DNA from: Micropterus salmoides
Taxonomy: Eukaryota > Chordata > Actinopteri > Centrarchiformes > Centrarchidae
Reading direction: 5' to 3'
Length of the DNA: 64,000 bases
Assembly (NCBI RefSeq): GCF_014851395.1
Contig: NW_024040485.1
Coordinates: forward strand, 10,682,384 to 10,746,383
Shown: piece after piece, positions 1 through 14,300 of the stretch
How positions within the stretch are numbered: position 1 is the first letter of the stretch
Layout: every line of letters begins with the position of its first letter
Program-made: the position numbers and the translations under genes
Notes under the pieces: model-generated
The model's database searches: none
What the model saw: only the letters and a program-made list of their open reading frames with translations
Told to the model about the DNA's origin: nothing

Positions 1-1207
1 ACACAATTCAAAATCGTATTTGCATCTTGTTTATTCTGAAAGGGCCTGCATGCTATTTTCAGAGAGGGGAATGTGGCATGACCGTTTAATTTTCCGTGAC
101 ATTTCGCAAAAAACCTGGAAAGCAGGGGTTTTGTTTAACCTGACGCATGCATCTGATCAGCTAATTAAAGGCGTCAGTTGGCGTACTGTTAACCAGAACT
201 GTGCCTGGGTTGTTTTGAAGCTCAGTGGTATGCCACTTAATAAAAAAAAAAAAACCCAGCAAACTGCAGATGGTTACAGTGAAAAAACAAAACATTGTAA
301 TAGAATATGTTTGTTGTGAGTGTGCAACCACAAGAGGCCCCATTCATGTCAAGTATGCAGTGTTTTCTTTTACGCACAGTAACTCAGCTCAGGTCTACAG
401 TTGCCTCTGTGTTCTTCTGAAGGCGTGTAGCATGGCACAGCATTGACCAGAGGTAGCCACTAACTTAAAACAACTTCCGTCCAGAATGAGGTAGAGCCGT
501 TCAATTGCAGCAGATATAAAGACAGGACAGAGGCAGCAGAGAACTGGTTAAAGGAGTGGCAGTGTATTCTAGTAGAGCAGGACCAGCAGTCACAGAGTTT
601 CTGTTATGTTTGGCTCCTGCAAGCCTCCTGTTTTTCCAGGGTAGGGGGAGTATTTTTAGTTGGCCAGTAGTTAAATGCGTAGGTACTCTGCTAAAAATAG
701 TCCTAAACCACAGGAAAAATTGAAGCCACAGTCAGGAAAAATTGTTTGCCCCTGATGCCCCAAAACTAAAATCTAAATCTAACACGTCACCCAGAACGGC
801 AAAGAATGACTCTTTGAGACGTGTTTCATAACTAGAATGTTCTTTCACGTTTAGATGTCAATTAATAGAGTCACATACTGTATAACTCTTCACGTAGTAC
901 AGGGATGACTATGTCTTTTATTTGACAAACTGCCATGGTAAGATGTCAACGCACAGTTCCGCATCCTACTGCAGTACCATCACATCTTACCTTCCTGACC
1001 ACAGTAACTGCAAAAAGAGAAGCATACAACCTACATATTCAAAAAAAATAAAAATAACCACACAACCTGAAACCAACAAATACAAATACTGAAGCTTCAA
1101 CCTATTCTAATTGTATGTGTAAAGTATTGTCTGTACTACAATATAGAAAATTGGAAAAACAATGAAAAAGCACATGTGAGATGACATGCTTGTGACTAGT
1201 AACGTAC
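1..1207. other. eps15l1 intron, no recognisable exon
   Basis: The exon at 1208-1268 ends with a GT donor, and no further EPS15L1-like coding segment with splice sites could be read between it and the window edge. The region is A/T-rich with short A-tracts (240-252). It is taken as part of the next intron of eps15l1. Confidence 0.55.
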
Positions 1208-2216
1208 CTGAATCCTTTGGTTTTGAGCTGTTTGATGTGAAAGCGTCACCACTGCTGAAGGCACTTGGCTGAGAAAAACAAAGAAGCAAAGCACAAGTTC
1301 AGTAAGCAAGCTATTCAAACAATCTTCTTTAAAATACACACACACACACACCATCAGCATAACCACTAGTACTCTCTCTTTGTCGTACTGTTTGTTTTTC
1401 CAGTTATCTATAATAGTGAAGACATGGTCTTCAGAGCTGGTTTATATCAGCACTGAACTATAGCAAGTAATTAAACATAGAAAAGAAAATATCATTTTCA
1501 ACTTTTGACATAAGAGCACTTATTTTCTGACAGTCATTTTGTAAACAAAAGAACCATAATCAGCACTTTTGACAAACATCATTTGAGTGGTAAAGAGAAG
1601 AGGTGTTCAATACTTTTGCTGGCGGTGTGGGTCTTCTACCGAAGGGGTCTGAGGATCCAAACCGGTCTGGCTTGTCTGTTCTCTTAAAAAAATCTTCAGA
1701 TGAGGTGCCTTTGAAGGGGTCACTTTCCTTGAAAGGATCTTCTCCAAATGGATCTAGAAAAAGGACAAGACAATGAGAGGAGAGCAACTGTCGTGGCTGG
1801 GTATATGTACTTTGATCATCTAAAGCCTCTAAAAAGAAGTAATCAAGAGCTGTCTTTGATTTTTTTTCCCCCACAGCATCAATTCCAACAGATTGGAACA
1901 TACAAATATTTCCATTTCATTAAATAATTACAATTTGGCATCTTAATTGTAGGTACATGTCAGGTATTTAGCTGAAATGCTTTTTCACAGGGCGTCTAAT
2001 GAGTGCAGGTGATAACCAGCAAGCAACAGCTGGCAGAGCAGGGAATAACATTGATCCTTACAGAAATACAGGAGCAAATGATAAAAAGGTAGATTAGGTA
2101 TTCTGACCTTTGAAGGGGTCGGACTTGAAGGGGTCCTCTGTCTGGAAGGGGTCTGCTGTAGGCCCCTTTACACTGCTGTTGTTGAACATGGCCATCTTTG
2201 ACTTGAAAGAATCACC
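1208..2216 (-). CDS. eps15l1: eps15l1 exons 17-19: start of DPF-rich AP-2-binding tail
   Basis: Exons 2108-2216, 1614-1753 and 1208-1268 encode repeated Asp-Pro-Phe motifs: DPFQTEDPFKSDPFK, then DPFGEDPFKESDPFKG, then SSDPFG. DPF and related DxF tripeptides in this family bind the appendage of AP-2. The first exon ends in phase 1 and the next starts with two bases, so the junction itself makes an Asp codon. Compared with mammalian EPS15L1 as I remember it, a block of about 20 residues with three further DPF motifs is absent at this junction, and I see no exon for it in the 354 bp intron. The last exon ends in phase 1 at a clear GT donor, so coding continues to the left of the window. Confidence 0.88.
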
Positions 2217-5200
2217 CTGATAAATGATTTAAAAAAAAAAAAAAAAAAAATCAATACATAAAAAATGGACGCTGTCTATGTGACAGCAGAACACAGTGAG
2301 CCACAAAAACAGCATGTTCACTTTCTAAACTGAAAAAATAATGCATGATAAATTATGACATAAGGCCCTAACTCCACCAAAACAGTGCATTTCATTCCTC
2401 AGATGTTTGAATAGCTATGAAAAAGGCAAATTGGGAATAGGTGATATGAAAAGTACTATTGAGACTGAGATGTTTATGCAGTTATTTATCCTTCTTTTTA
2501 GTGGGAAGGATTCAAAATCTGAACCAGGAGGATGGCAAAATAAAGTTTCTGGGTTCTGTAATAAAGTCTTGTAGTGAAAAGAGTTCCTGATCTCCTCACC
2601 GCACTTCTGAAACCTCCGTTTTCCTTCTCAGCAAACCCTTCATTTAAGTCCGACAGGTTACTGAAGCTTCCTCCATTGATGTCACTCAAAGTGTTGTTGT
2701 ACTGCTCAATGGTCTTGGTCATCTCCTTTTGGCTGTCCTGGATCAGTGACAGCTTACTGCGAGCCTAAAAACACATATAAGACTGTTTAATCCATATCTG
2801 ATTCCATAAAATATATTGATTATTATTGATTTTTTGTCTCTTTTAAGCAGGTTTCATAGTTGGTCTGGAAAATTTCCAACCTGACAGAAATGGGTAAGCA
2901 ACTATGATTTCAAGCCACAAATTTAAAATAAAAAAGTGATTTTAGAGCAAAACCAGAGTTTGCACACTATTATCGGATTACTTTTTTATTTTACAGAATT
3001 ATGTCCTTTGATTATTTATTATTATAATTTACCGTCACTTATAATGCAAGTGGTGGTTAGTGGTTAAGATGATCATAAGAAAATACATCAACCACCATGA
3101 TGCAACACTTTCACTTCAGTGTACTTGAAGTGTACGTGAGAGCATACTAAATACTTCAGCATAATGGTCATGGAGGTAAAAGTAATAATAACTTTATTTA
3201 TAGAGCAATTATCAAACAGAGTACAAAGCGCTTTCACAGAAGAAAAGTAAGAAAGTAAAGTAAAGCTAATGTTTCCAAAATAGACAATGCTGTGTTGTAA
3301 AAGCCATCGCCAACAACACAAACATAACACAATCCAAAATCCACAGAATGTCACACAGTATTGAGCCAATTAGAGAGCTTATTGGGCAAAAGTGGCTGAA
3401 TTACCTTATGTAACCTCTAGTTACGCTAGTTACATCTGCACTGACCTGGTTGATCTCTTCCTGAGTAGTTTTGAGCGACTTAATGATGCTGTCCAGCTGG
3501 ACACGACCAGAGAGCAGGCTCTGCTCCAACTGGGCCTCCTCCTCCTGCAGTCGGCTCAGGTCCACCTTGGTGCGGCTCAGTTCATCCTCCTGGCTCCGGA
3601 GGTCGGTCTCCTGAGAGCGGATCTGGCTCTGCAGGGACGAGATCTGGAGGGTGAAAGTAGAAAAAAAAAGAAAAAAAAAAAAGTAATAACTAACTATTTT
3701 ATGAGGTTTAGGTTTCTTATTACGAAGACCAAAGCAACAGTATTTTAAAGTTTGTTCTCAGGAGGATTAGAAAAAAATAAAAAGGTCTGCATTAAAGTTA
3801 GATGGTGGTGCTCATTGTACTTATTTTAAAAATAATTTTTATCTATTTGCCTCAAAAGCATCAGCCATGCAGTTTCAAGTAAGCAATACTTACAAATAAG
3901 TACAGTCTTTTAAAACACTTTATTGTTTAAAGCAATAAAGTGCAGCATTTTCCTTTGAACAAACCTCAAATGACAAATGTTTGATTGATATCTGATTGAT
4001 CTGCTCCAAAGATATCAAAACATATGCACTTACAAGATAACAACATAGTAACTGCATGTGTATTTCCATATAACCACAAGCACAATACAAATCGCAACTG
4101 CATTTTTTTTCATAACTTCCGTCTCTGACCATCTGGGACTCTTCCTGGCACTTCATCTTGATATCGTTGAGCATTCCCTCCAGCTTGGAGCGCTGCTGGT
4201 CCATCTCCTCTAGACGTTCCTGGGCATCTTGCTTCTGCGACTCCAGGTCCTGCAGGCTGCTGCTCTCCCTGTCCAAGCCATTCTGCATTTCCTGCAATCG
4301 GTGCATAGGTGTTTGTATCATACAGCTACTGAGTATAATTTTTATTCAGGTACTAACTCTAATACCAAATTATATACAGTGCCTTGTGAAAGTATTCGGA
4401 CCCCTTGAACTTTTCGACCTTTTGCCACATTTCAGGCTTCAAACATAAAGATATAAAACTGTAATTTTTTGTGAAGAACCAACAACAAGTAGGACACAAT
4501 CATGAAGTGGAACGAAATTTATTGGATATTTCAAACCTTTTTAACAAATAAAAAACTGAAAAATTGGGCGTGCAAAATTATTCAGCCCCTTTACTTTCAG
4601 TGCAGCAAACTCTCTCCAGAAGTTCAGTGAGGATCTCTGAATGATCCAATGTTGACCTAAATGACTAATGATGGTAAATAGAATCCACCTGTGTGAAATC
4701 AAGTCTCCGTATAAATGCACCTGCTCTGTGATAGTCTCAGAGGTCCGTTTAAAGCGCAGAGAGCATCATGAAGAACAAGGAACACACCAGGCAGGTCCGA
4801 GATACTGTTGGAGAAGTTTAAAGCCGGATTTGGATACAAAAAGATTTCCCAAGCTTTAAACATCCCAAAGAGCACTGTGTAAGCGATAATATTGAAATGG
4901 AAGGAGTATCAGACCAATGCAAATCTACGAAGACCCGGCCGTCCCTCTAAACTTTCAGCTCATACAAGGAGAAGACTGATCAGAGATGCAGCCAAGAGGC
5001 CCATGATCACTCTGGATGAACTGCAGAGATCTACAGCTGAGGTGGGAGACTCTGTCCATAGGACAACAATCAGTCGTATACTGCACAAATCTGGCCTTTA
5101 TGGAAGAGTGGCAAGAAGAAAGCCATTTCTTAAAGATATCCATAAAAAGTCTCGTTTAAAGTTTGCCACACGCCACCTGGGAGACACACCAAACATGTGG

Positions 5201-8200
5201 AAGAAGGTGCTCTGGTCAGATGAAACCAAAATCGAACTTTTTGGCAACAGTGCAAAACGTTATGTTTGGCGTAAAAGCAACACAGCTCATCACCCTGAAC
5301 ACACCATCCCCACTGTCAAACATGGTGGTGGCAGCATCATGGTTTGGGCCTGCTTTTCTTCAGCAGGGACAGGGAAGATGGTTAAAATTGATGGGAGGAT
5401 GGATGGAGCCAAATACAGGACCATTCTGGAAGAAAACCTGATGGAGTCTGCAAAAGACCTGAGACTGGGATGGAGATTTGTCTTCCAACAAGACAATGAT
5501 CCAAAACATAAAGCAAAATCTACACTGGAATGGTTCACAAATAAACATATCCAGGTGTTAGAATGGCCAAGTCAAAGTCCAGACCTGAATCCAATCGAAT
5601 CTGTGGAAAGAACTGAAAACTGCTGTTCACAAACACTCTCCATCCAACCTCACTGAGCTCGAGCCATTTTGCGGATGTACCCCAAGCGACTTACAGCTGT
5701 AATCGCAGCAAAAGGTGGCACTACAAAGTGTTAACTTAAGGGGGCTGAATAATTTTGCACGCCCAATTTTTCAGTTTGAAAAAAGTTTGAAATATCCAAT
5801 AAATTTCGTTCCACTTCATGATTGTGTCCCACTTGTTGTTGGTTCTTCAAAAAATTAGTTTTATATCTTTATGTTTGAAGCCTGCAATGTGGCAAAAGGT
5901 CGAAAAGTTCAAGGGGTCCGAATACTTTCACAAGGCACTGTATATAATTTGGTATTAGAGTTAGTACCTGAATAAAAATTATACTCAGTAGCTGTATGAG
6001 GGGGGCTGAATACTTTCGCAAGGCACTGTAGTTTGGGTGGGAACACCCAAACACAGGCAGGGTGAGTTCAATGATTGAAGCAAATACAAGCTCGGCCTAT
6101 TAATTTACATTATACTGTATATCATATTGATTAAGTTAAAAATATTCTTGAATGGATCTCAAACACTTTAAAATGGGTTCATATGTTTGCCTTGTTTAAA
6201 AATGTGTATATACATTATGTATTTTCAAGCTGTTGGCCACTCAAACATTTATTGATTTGAACCCCTGAACTTCATACTAAACTTCACTAAATTGGACCTG
6301 TCACTCTCACGTTCACTGATATTTTAACAGAAAACTTAAATGATTTTGGTGCAGCCTTACCTGGAGTTCACTATTTTGCTGTCTGATGGCTTCCTCCTTT
6401 TCCCTGATCTCGTGCTCCAGAATGAATTTCTCTCTATAGGTGAACAGGACAGGAAAAGAGCAAGGTAAGTAACAAGTGGTACTATTACTTGCTAACAATG
6501 CCTATGCTTCAGAAAAAAAACACACACACACGGCTCCATGGTGAAACTGTTTTCTTGACCAAGTCTCTCTTGGATTAAAAAGTAATCTAATATGGTTAAA
6601 GGTTAAAATTATTTGATGAAAATGTATCTAATAGTATCCAAAGCACTTTCATCATGAACATCACTTCACTGCAAACTCCCCTTCTGTTTCTCAGAGGAAG
6701 AGAAACAAAGTTGTACTCCTGCTACTCAGGAGTAGCAGGGGGCTCACCTCTGCAGCTGAGCTATTTCCTGGCTGAGGTCATCCAGCTCTTTGATGCCTGT
6801 CAGCTCGGCCGACCCCGTGGAGGTGGTGCTGTCCTGAGGCGAGAGACAGAGATGGACGAGTGAGAGAGCGGGGAAAAATGAGAGTTGGGTAAGAAAGTAC
6901 GATGGACCAAGTGAGGGTGACAGAAGGTGAGAACAAAGACAATGAGAGTGACAACCGCTGGTGGAACAGGTAAATGGATGAAATGGCTGCTTAAAGAGGG
7001 CACAAGAGGGAAAATGTTTAAATAGGGAAAGGGGATAAAACTGAGGGAGAGTGGAGCTCCCTGCTGATATGTAAAAAACAAAAGACACAGGAAGGAAATA
7101 CAAACACCTTGCACAGCTAGGGAGGGAGCAACAGTTCCAGACAATACATGAATGAGGGGAAATGCATACAGACAAGAGAATACAAAAGAGTTTTACACTA
7201 CGCTTTTATATCAGTGTTTCACATACAGTGAGGAAAATAAGTATTTGAACACCCTGCTATTTTGCAAGTTCTCCCACTTAGAAATCATGGAGGGGTCTGA
7301 AATTGTCATCGTAGGTGCATGTCCACTGTGAGAGACAATCTAAAAAAAAGAAAATCCAGAAATCACAATGTATGATTTTTTAACTATTTATTTGTATGAT
7401 ACAGCTGCAAATAAGTATTTGAACACCTGAGAAAATCAATGTTAATATTTGGTACAGTAGCCTTTGTTTGCAATTACAGAGGTCAAACGTTTCCTGTAGT
7501 TTTTCACCAGGTTTGCACACACTGCAGGAGGGATTTTGGCCCACTCCTCCACACAGGTCTTCTCTAGATCAGTCAGGTTTCTGGGCTGTCGCTGAGAAAC
7601 ACTGAGTTTGAGCTCCCTCCAAAGATTCTCTATTGGGTTTAGGTCTGGAGACTGGCTAGGCCACGCCAGAACCTTGATATGCTTCTTACAGAGCCACTCC
7701 TTGGTTATCCTGGCTGTGTGCTTCGGGTCATTGTCATGTTGGAAGACCCAGCCTCGACCCATCTTCAATGCTCTAACTGAGGGAAGGAGGTTGTTCCCCA
7801 AAATCTCGCAATACATGGCCCCGGTCATCCTCTTCTCTACAGTGCAGTCGCCCTGTCCCATGTGCAGAAAAACACCCCCAAAGCATGATGCTACCACCCC
7901 CATGCTTCACAGTAGGGATGGTGTTCTTGGGATGGTACTCATCATTCTTCTTCCTCCAAACACGGTTAGTGGAATTATGACCAAAAAGTTCTATTTTGCT
8001 CTCATCTGACCACATGACTTTCTCCCATGACTCCTCTGGATCATCCAAATGGTCATTGGCAAACTGAAGACGGGCCTTGACATGTGCTGGTTTAAGCAGG
8101 GGAACCTTCCGTGCCACGCGTGATTTCAAACCGTGACGTCTTAGTGTATTACCAATAGTAACCTTGGAAACGGTGGTCCCAGCTCTTTTCAGGTCATTGA

Positions 8201-11200
8201 CCAGCTCCTCCCGTGTAGTTCTGGGCTGATTTCTCACCTTTCTTAGGATCATTGAGACCCCACGAGGTGAGATCTTGCATGGAGCCCCGGTCCGAGGGAG
8301 ATTGACAGTCATGTTTAGCTTCTTCCATTTTCTAATGATTGCTCCAACAGTGGACCTTTTTTCACCAAGCTGCTTGGCAATTTCCCCGTAGCCCTTTCCA
8401 GCCTTGTGGAGGTGTACAATTTTGTCTCTGGCGTCTTTGGACAGCTCTTTGGTCTTGGCCATGTTAGTAGTTGGATTCTTACTGATTGTATGGGGTGGAC
8501 AGGTGTCTTTATGCAGCTAACGACCTCAAACAGGTGCATCTAATTTAGGATAATAAATGGAGTGGAGGTGGACATTTTGAAGGCAGACTAACAGGTCTTT
8601 GAGAGTCAGAATTCTAGCTGATAGACAGGTGTTCAAATACTTATTTGCAGCTGTATCATACAAATAAATAGTTAAAAAAATCATACATTGTGATTTCTGG
8701 ATTTTTTTTTTTTAGATTATGTCTCTCACAGTGGACATGCACCTACAATGACAATTTCAGACCCCTCCATGATTTCTAAGTGGGAGAACTTGCAAAATAG
8801 CAGGGTGTTCAAATACTTATTTTCCTCACTGTATCGGGCTTCTTTACATCTCAAGTAGTCGTAGTATAAAATCAACGTCCCAGAATCGTCTCCTTTATGA
8901 GCGCACATATCCTACACCTAAAGCCCCCCTCCCCCAAACACTATTTGTTTTTAGGTTTCATGTTCAACCTCAAAAAGGGAACTGTGCAATAGAGCTATTT
9001 GTCTGTAATGATAGTATTTGTGTAAGAGTTACAAAAGAGTATGTATTTGTACTTTTCTTTGAATGTTAATTCAATCAATGTTAATTGATTTTACTCATGA
9101 CATTAATCAGTTTATAATAAACAAAAGATCAGGCTTTCGGATTTCTTTGATGTGGAAGGGAGTGAAAGAGTGACTTATTAAGTGTCCTTGCCTTTATAGT
9201 CAAATTTGAAGCTACACACTTCAGGCAGTTTCTCCAAACTGATTATGTGTCCATTGACCATAACTGTGAAAAACAAGCAACCTTTAAAATAATTTGTCTT
9301 TTCTTTTCTTTTCTTTGCTAATACTGAATAAAAAGCTGCAGTCTGATGTCTGTTTTGATGGTCTCACACAAAAAGTGAAGAATTTGATTCAAAAATGACA
9401 TCACCCAATTGGGAAAACTGAAAGCTGATAAGAAATTAAACATCATAAGATGATAAGGATAAGATGTTTTTAAAGATTCTCAAAGGCCTCCTCAATCATT
9501 GGTTTGCCAAAACATCACATCTTTACCTGAATATTGTATATTTCCAAACTTGTCAAGTAAGTGACACTACCTGTTTTACTAAAACTAAAATGTATTATTA
9601 AGTAACTATACTTTAGCTGACCATCATTTCACAGTGGCCGCTGTGAGAGACCAATGATGGTGGAACTCCAGCAGGTGGCAGTGTTTGCCTTCAGCACAGG
9701 TTTAAAAAACCTGACACATTCTGGGAAGTCCAAGGCCTGACAAATATTTGGCAAAGACTAAACAAGATTTAAGATATTCTATGTTCCTCTTTGCTGTGTA
9801 AATACATTGGGAAAATAATCCATAATGCAAGGGAGATGGTCCAATTCACACCTATTGCTTCAGATTGAGACAGAATATATGACAGAACAAAAGCGCCACC
9901 TTGTGACACAAATATTAGCACATATTAGCTTCTGGGACAAGCTCAGGTCACACGGCTGACATAAGCCCCACATAGCTCTGTTAGACAGCATAGAAGAAAG
10001 CTCAAAAAAAGCAAAAGAATAAAAATAAAAAACAGGTTTGCAAGGCAAAAACTTTTTATATTTCCCTGTTGCTTTTATGTTTTATTTAAAGCACTTTGAA
10101 TTACCTTGTTGTTGAAATGTGCTATACAAATAAACTTGCCTTGCCTTGCAAGGCTAAAAAGCAAAGAAAAAAGAAATCACCATTTAAAATGCATAAGAAA
10201 TGCAGGAAAACAGAGTCTTGAAGTAAATATACAAGTGAAGAAATCCAATAAATAGGGATATTGAAAGATGATGCAGCGGTTGCAGTGGGCAATAGTCAGG
10301 ACTCACGGTGCCAGCTGCTGAAGCTGCAGTCCTTTCTGATGGGGGAATCATGTCTGGGGTTAGAGCTGACGGAGGGTCTATGCCTTTAGTGGCCTTCTGC
10401 TGGATCAGATACATTGCAAGAGAGAACTGCTCCCGGGTCAGCTTGCCCGTCTGTTTAGTGTCAGCGAGTCCCCTGCAGAGAGGAGAGATTTCTCTCAAAA
10501 CACAAGAATAGATACTGCATTCTTTCTGAGAAATAAAACCCAAAGTCATCTGAAAGGTCACCGTTTGGCACACTCATCATCATTTTTGCATGTTATGTTG
10601 CATCCACTTTCTGGAGAAAATCTAATGATATAAAATGGCCACCAGATTGAGCTATAGATTTAAACCTGGTGATACTAGATATGCACAGGTGTGTATGATT
10701 CTGCCCTATTCAGATACCGGTACTCAGGTATGATAAAAAGTAAGATAGGTTCTATAGGGCATAATTCTTTTCTTGAAACTGAAAAATATAGCATATAATG
10801 TATACGCTGATGAATCGGTTTCCTAATTTGCTTGTGTTTTCTTAAACTGCAGTGTATTGAACTCTCTTGGCCACTGTAATATTCTTAATATGTGAAAAGT
10901 GGGGTGTGAAAGAAATGAGGAAAACCTTCTGTGAATAAATACGATCTGAACTGAGTTGTGGTCTCACCATATCTGTGCCAGCATAGTCTGGGAGAGACTG
11001 GACATCATGAAGATCTCTATGACCTCAGTTCCATTAACGAGGCCATCGTTGTCAGAGTCTGTTTTCTTGAAGATGTCATCGTATCTCTCCCTGTCAGCCA
11101 CCGGTACCACCCAGTTAACCGCTGGCTGGAATCAACAAAAGACAATATGTATGTGATTTTAGTCGATCTGCTGAAACCTCAAGAGCCATAGCTATAATAG

Positions 11201-11280
11201 TATAATAGTTAAGGTATTTATATTATTATAGTTAAAAGTAAAAATGAACTGCACTTGGTGACGAATGGGAAAACATGTCC

Positions 11281-11311
<31 letters not shown>

Positions 11312-14300
11312 TAGAGGTGACCCCGAATGGTCAAAGATTTGACATGAGGAGCCTGATTGAACTCACAATCTCACAGTCAAATATTCGCAGAGCTGTTATG
11401 AAACGAGGATCATGCCATTTTGGCTATATGGAGTTGGTCAACATCTGCTTTTACACAGAACTACTAGTTTTCTCCCACTAACTTAATATACAGCCTATTA
11501 TGATACAAATATCAACATATGATGCTGTAAATATACATATATACAAGAAGCTTTTAATAAATTTTTTAAAGTGTGTAAATAAATCCAAAACTGTAACCCT
11601 AAACCCTAAAAGGAGGCGGCGTCAGTCAACTATAGGCAATCCTCGACAATTCTGATTCGACTATCTAAATTCTCAGTCGAATACACCCCTAATATATACT
11701 AACAAGTCTTGCCATACATAGCTAAAAGTCCTAACACGGCTAAAAATGTCCTGCAGTCCTTATCAACTGTTACTGTTGTCATTGACCTATTATACACATT
11801 CAAACAAAAACTGAAAAATACTAAATTCAAGATACTGCAACTAAATTAGCTGATGATACATAACTATGCAAGAAAGATTTATTCTGAAATATATATCTGG
11901 GAAAAGGGCAATGAAACTGGCTATTAAAGGAGAAAAAGTGGCACAACTGAAAAAAAGGAAATCACAAGTGTCATGACAGCAAACACCAGTTGATCATGGT
12001 ATGAGGGAAAATCATTCTTCTCTTCTCTTTAAAGGAAACCGGTTTCTCTAAAAGTCACGGGCGAAAATCCCTGCAACTATGAAAAGGTGGAGAGAAACAC
12101 ACTGGGCTGTGGACAATACTCGAAACAATGTGGCCAAACAAGTCCAACCATTAGCAACAGAAAAACATCAATACAGGAAATGCTTGTTTCTTTAAACTCC
12201 AGGCTCTGCCCTTGTGATACTCACTCGGACAACTAAATATCAGGACGGTGCAATATGCAAAACATAAAATACTATTGCATTTATTTCATCAGATATTGAG
12301 ATGGTGATAATTTTAGTGCAAATGGTCATTTTTATGTTTCATGGTCACTGAAAAAAATATAAAAAGTCAAAATTCTGATTCCAGCTTCTTAAATGTGAAT
12401 ATTTTCTGGTTTACTTACTGCTCTATGACAGTAACCTGAATATCTTTGGGCTGTGGACAAAACAACACATTAGAGGACGTCATCTTGGGCTTTGGGAAAC
12501 ACTGATGGACATTTTTCCCCCTTTTTTGACATTTTATAGAGCAAACAAATAATCGATTAATCAAGAAAATTATCAGCAGATTAATCAACGATGAAAATAA
12601 TCATCAGTTGTGGCCCTAGAAGGAAACAAAACCTGTAAATAAACAGCTAGTAAAAGAAGTATATATTTTTAATTCCGAGAGAAGGGCTGGGTGCTAACTT
12701 AATATTTACATTCATCAACTTTCAGAACAACTATATGTAAAAAAACTTTTTTTTAAAATTATCATATCATGTTATTATTTCACAAAATACTGTTGTCTTA
12801 ATTACCTACTCTGAGAAAATTTTGATAAAAAGCTTGTTTTACTCAAATGAAGAGTTGTTTGATGTAATGCAGAAAAACAGATCATAGTTATGTAGTATAT
12901 CATTGCACTGCATTAGTTTAATTATTATATGTGTATTACTTCATGCCATTTCTCTATTAGGATGTAATTAGAACCATATCGAAAGAGCACATCTCCCATA
13001 GACTAATCAATGTAGTCATTTCGCCTACATTAACACCACGAGAGAAATGTTGTCTTACCGGTGAGCTGGATTTAAAGGAGTGTTTTGGAGAGAGGTTGAC
13101 AGTACTGGTAGGAAGTACTGGGGAAGTACTTAGGTGAAGAGTGCTGCTCACAGGAGGAGTGCTTCGCAGGGACTCTTTCAAGGGAGCTGGGCCAGCCGTC
13201 AGCCCAGAAAGAACAGGCAGCACAGCCACAGCACCTGGCAGAGCACCTGCAGACTTCTTCCTTTTAGAAGGGGGGATGAGGGAAGTGGGTAAGGTAGTTG
13301 GGACAGGCTCATTTTCCATGGCACGATACACAAGATGCATGGCCTGGAAAATAAGAAATCAGATAATCTATTAATAAAAATAAAACGAACAGTATTACTC
13401 TGGAGTGACAGTAAAACCTTAACAAAACGGCACCAGCTTACCACTGTGAATTCATCCTTATCCAGGTTTCCATCTTTGTCTACATCACTTAGGTCCCAAA
13501 TCTACAGAAAGTTATGTAAATGCAATAATGAGCAAGAATTAGTTGCTTTGAATTGTTACCATTGCAATGTCAGGGAAGACTGTACAACAATAAATATACA
13601 TCATTCTAACATGTAATATCACCTTTCCTAACACATCCAGAGGTAGCTTGGAGTTGATCAAAATTGGCCTGACTTTTTCACCAGGGAGGAGGCCATTTAC
13701 AGGGGACAAACTCTCAAAAATGCCTTCAAACTTCCCTTTTTCATCAGGCTGGGGAAGAAAAAAGTTTAGGTGATGTGACAAGGATGATTTTATTATATTC
13801 TCATTTTGTTCTTGATAAATGGGATCAACTCACCCTAATTGCCCACTGTGAATCAGTTCCTGTCACTGAAACACTTAGTAATGGACTGTTAGTGTCTTTC
13901 TGTAAAAAAAAAAAAATGAAGTGAATATAAGATACTAGCAAAGAAGACAAACACGGTAACAACTGTATGAAGATGGCAAAAAGACAGGGATACATACAAC
14001 ATTATCACTTTGAGACATTCAATGTCCACTCATTTCTCATATAAGCAGCAGAAGTAGATTTTCCACTCAGTGTGTTGACTATCACAGCATTGAATACTGC
14101 AAGTGTCAGGAGAATCACTTACAAATTTGGGCGCAGCTAAGTTTTGGTTGAGGTTATTGAGGCTGATATCATTTCCGCCCTGTGCTGAGGCCACCAGTCT
14201 CAAAGCTATGAAGAAACCCTACAAATCAGGAAGAAAGTAAGGAAAATCATGCGTTTTATGCACACATCAGCATTATCGATCACAGTAAATCTCCAGCGAA

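Larger units (their letters stand above)
11126..13058. other. eps15l1 intron between exons 9 and 10
   Basis: A 1.9 kb intron with no exon seen. It contains an (AC)12 run and a dispersed repeat (listed separately). A short CCCTAAA doublet at about 11597-11610 is not a telomeric array. Confidence 0.6.

Noticed and set aside
11597..11610. CCCTAAA repeats suggesting interstitial telomere sequence
   Set aside because: Only two units; too short to mean anything.
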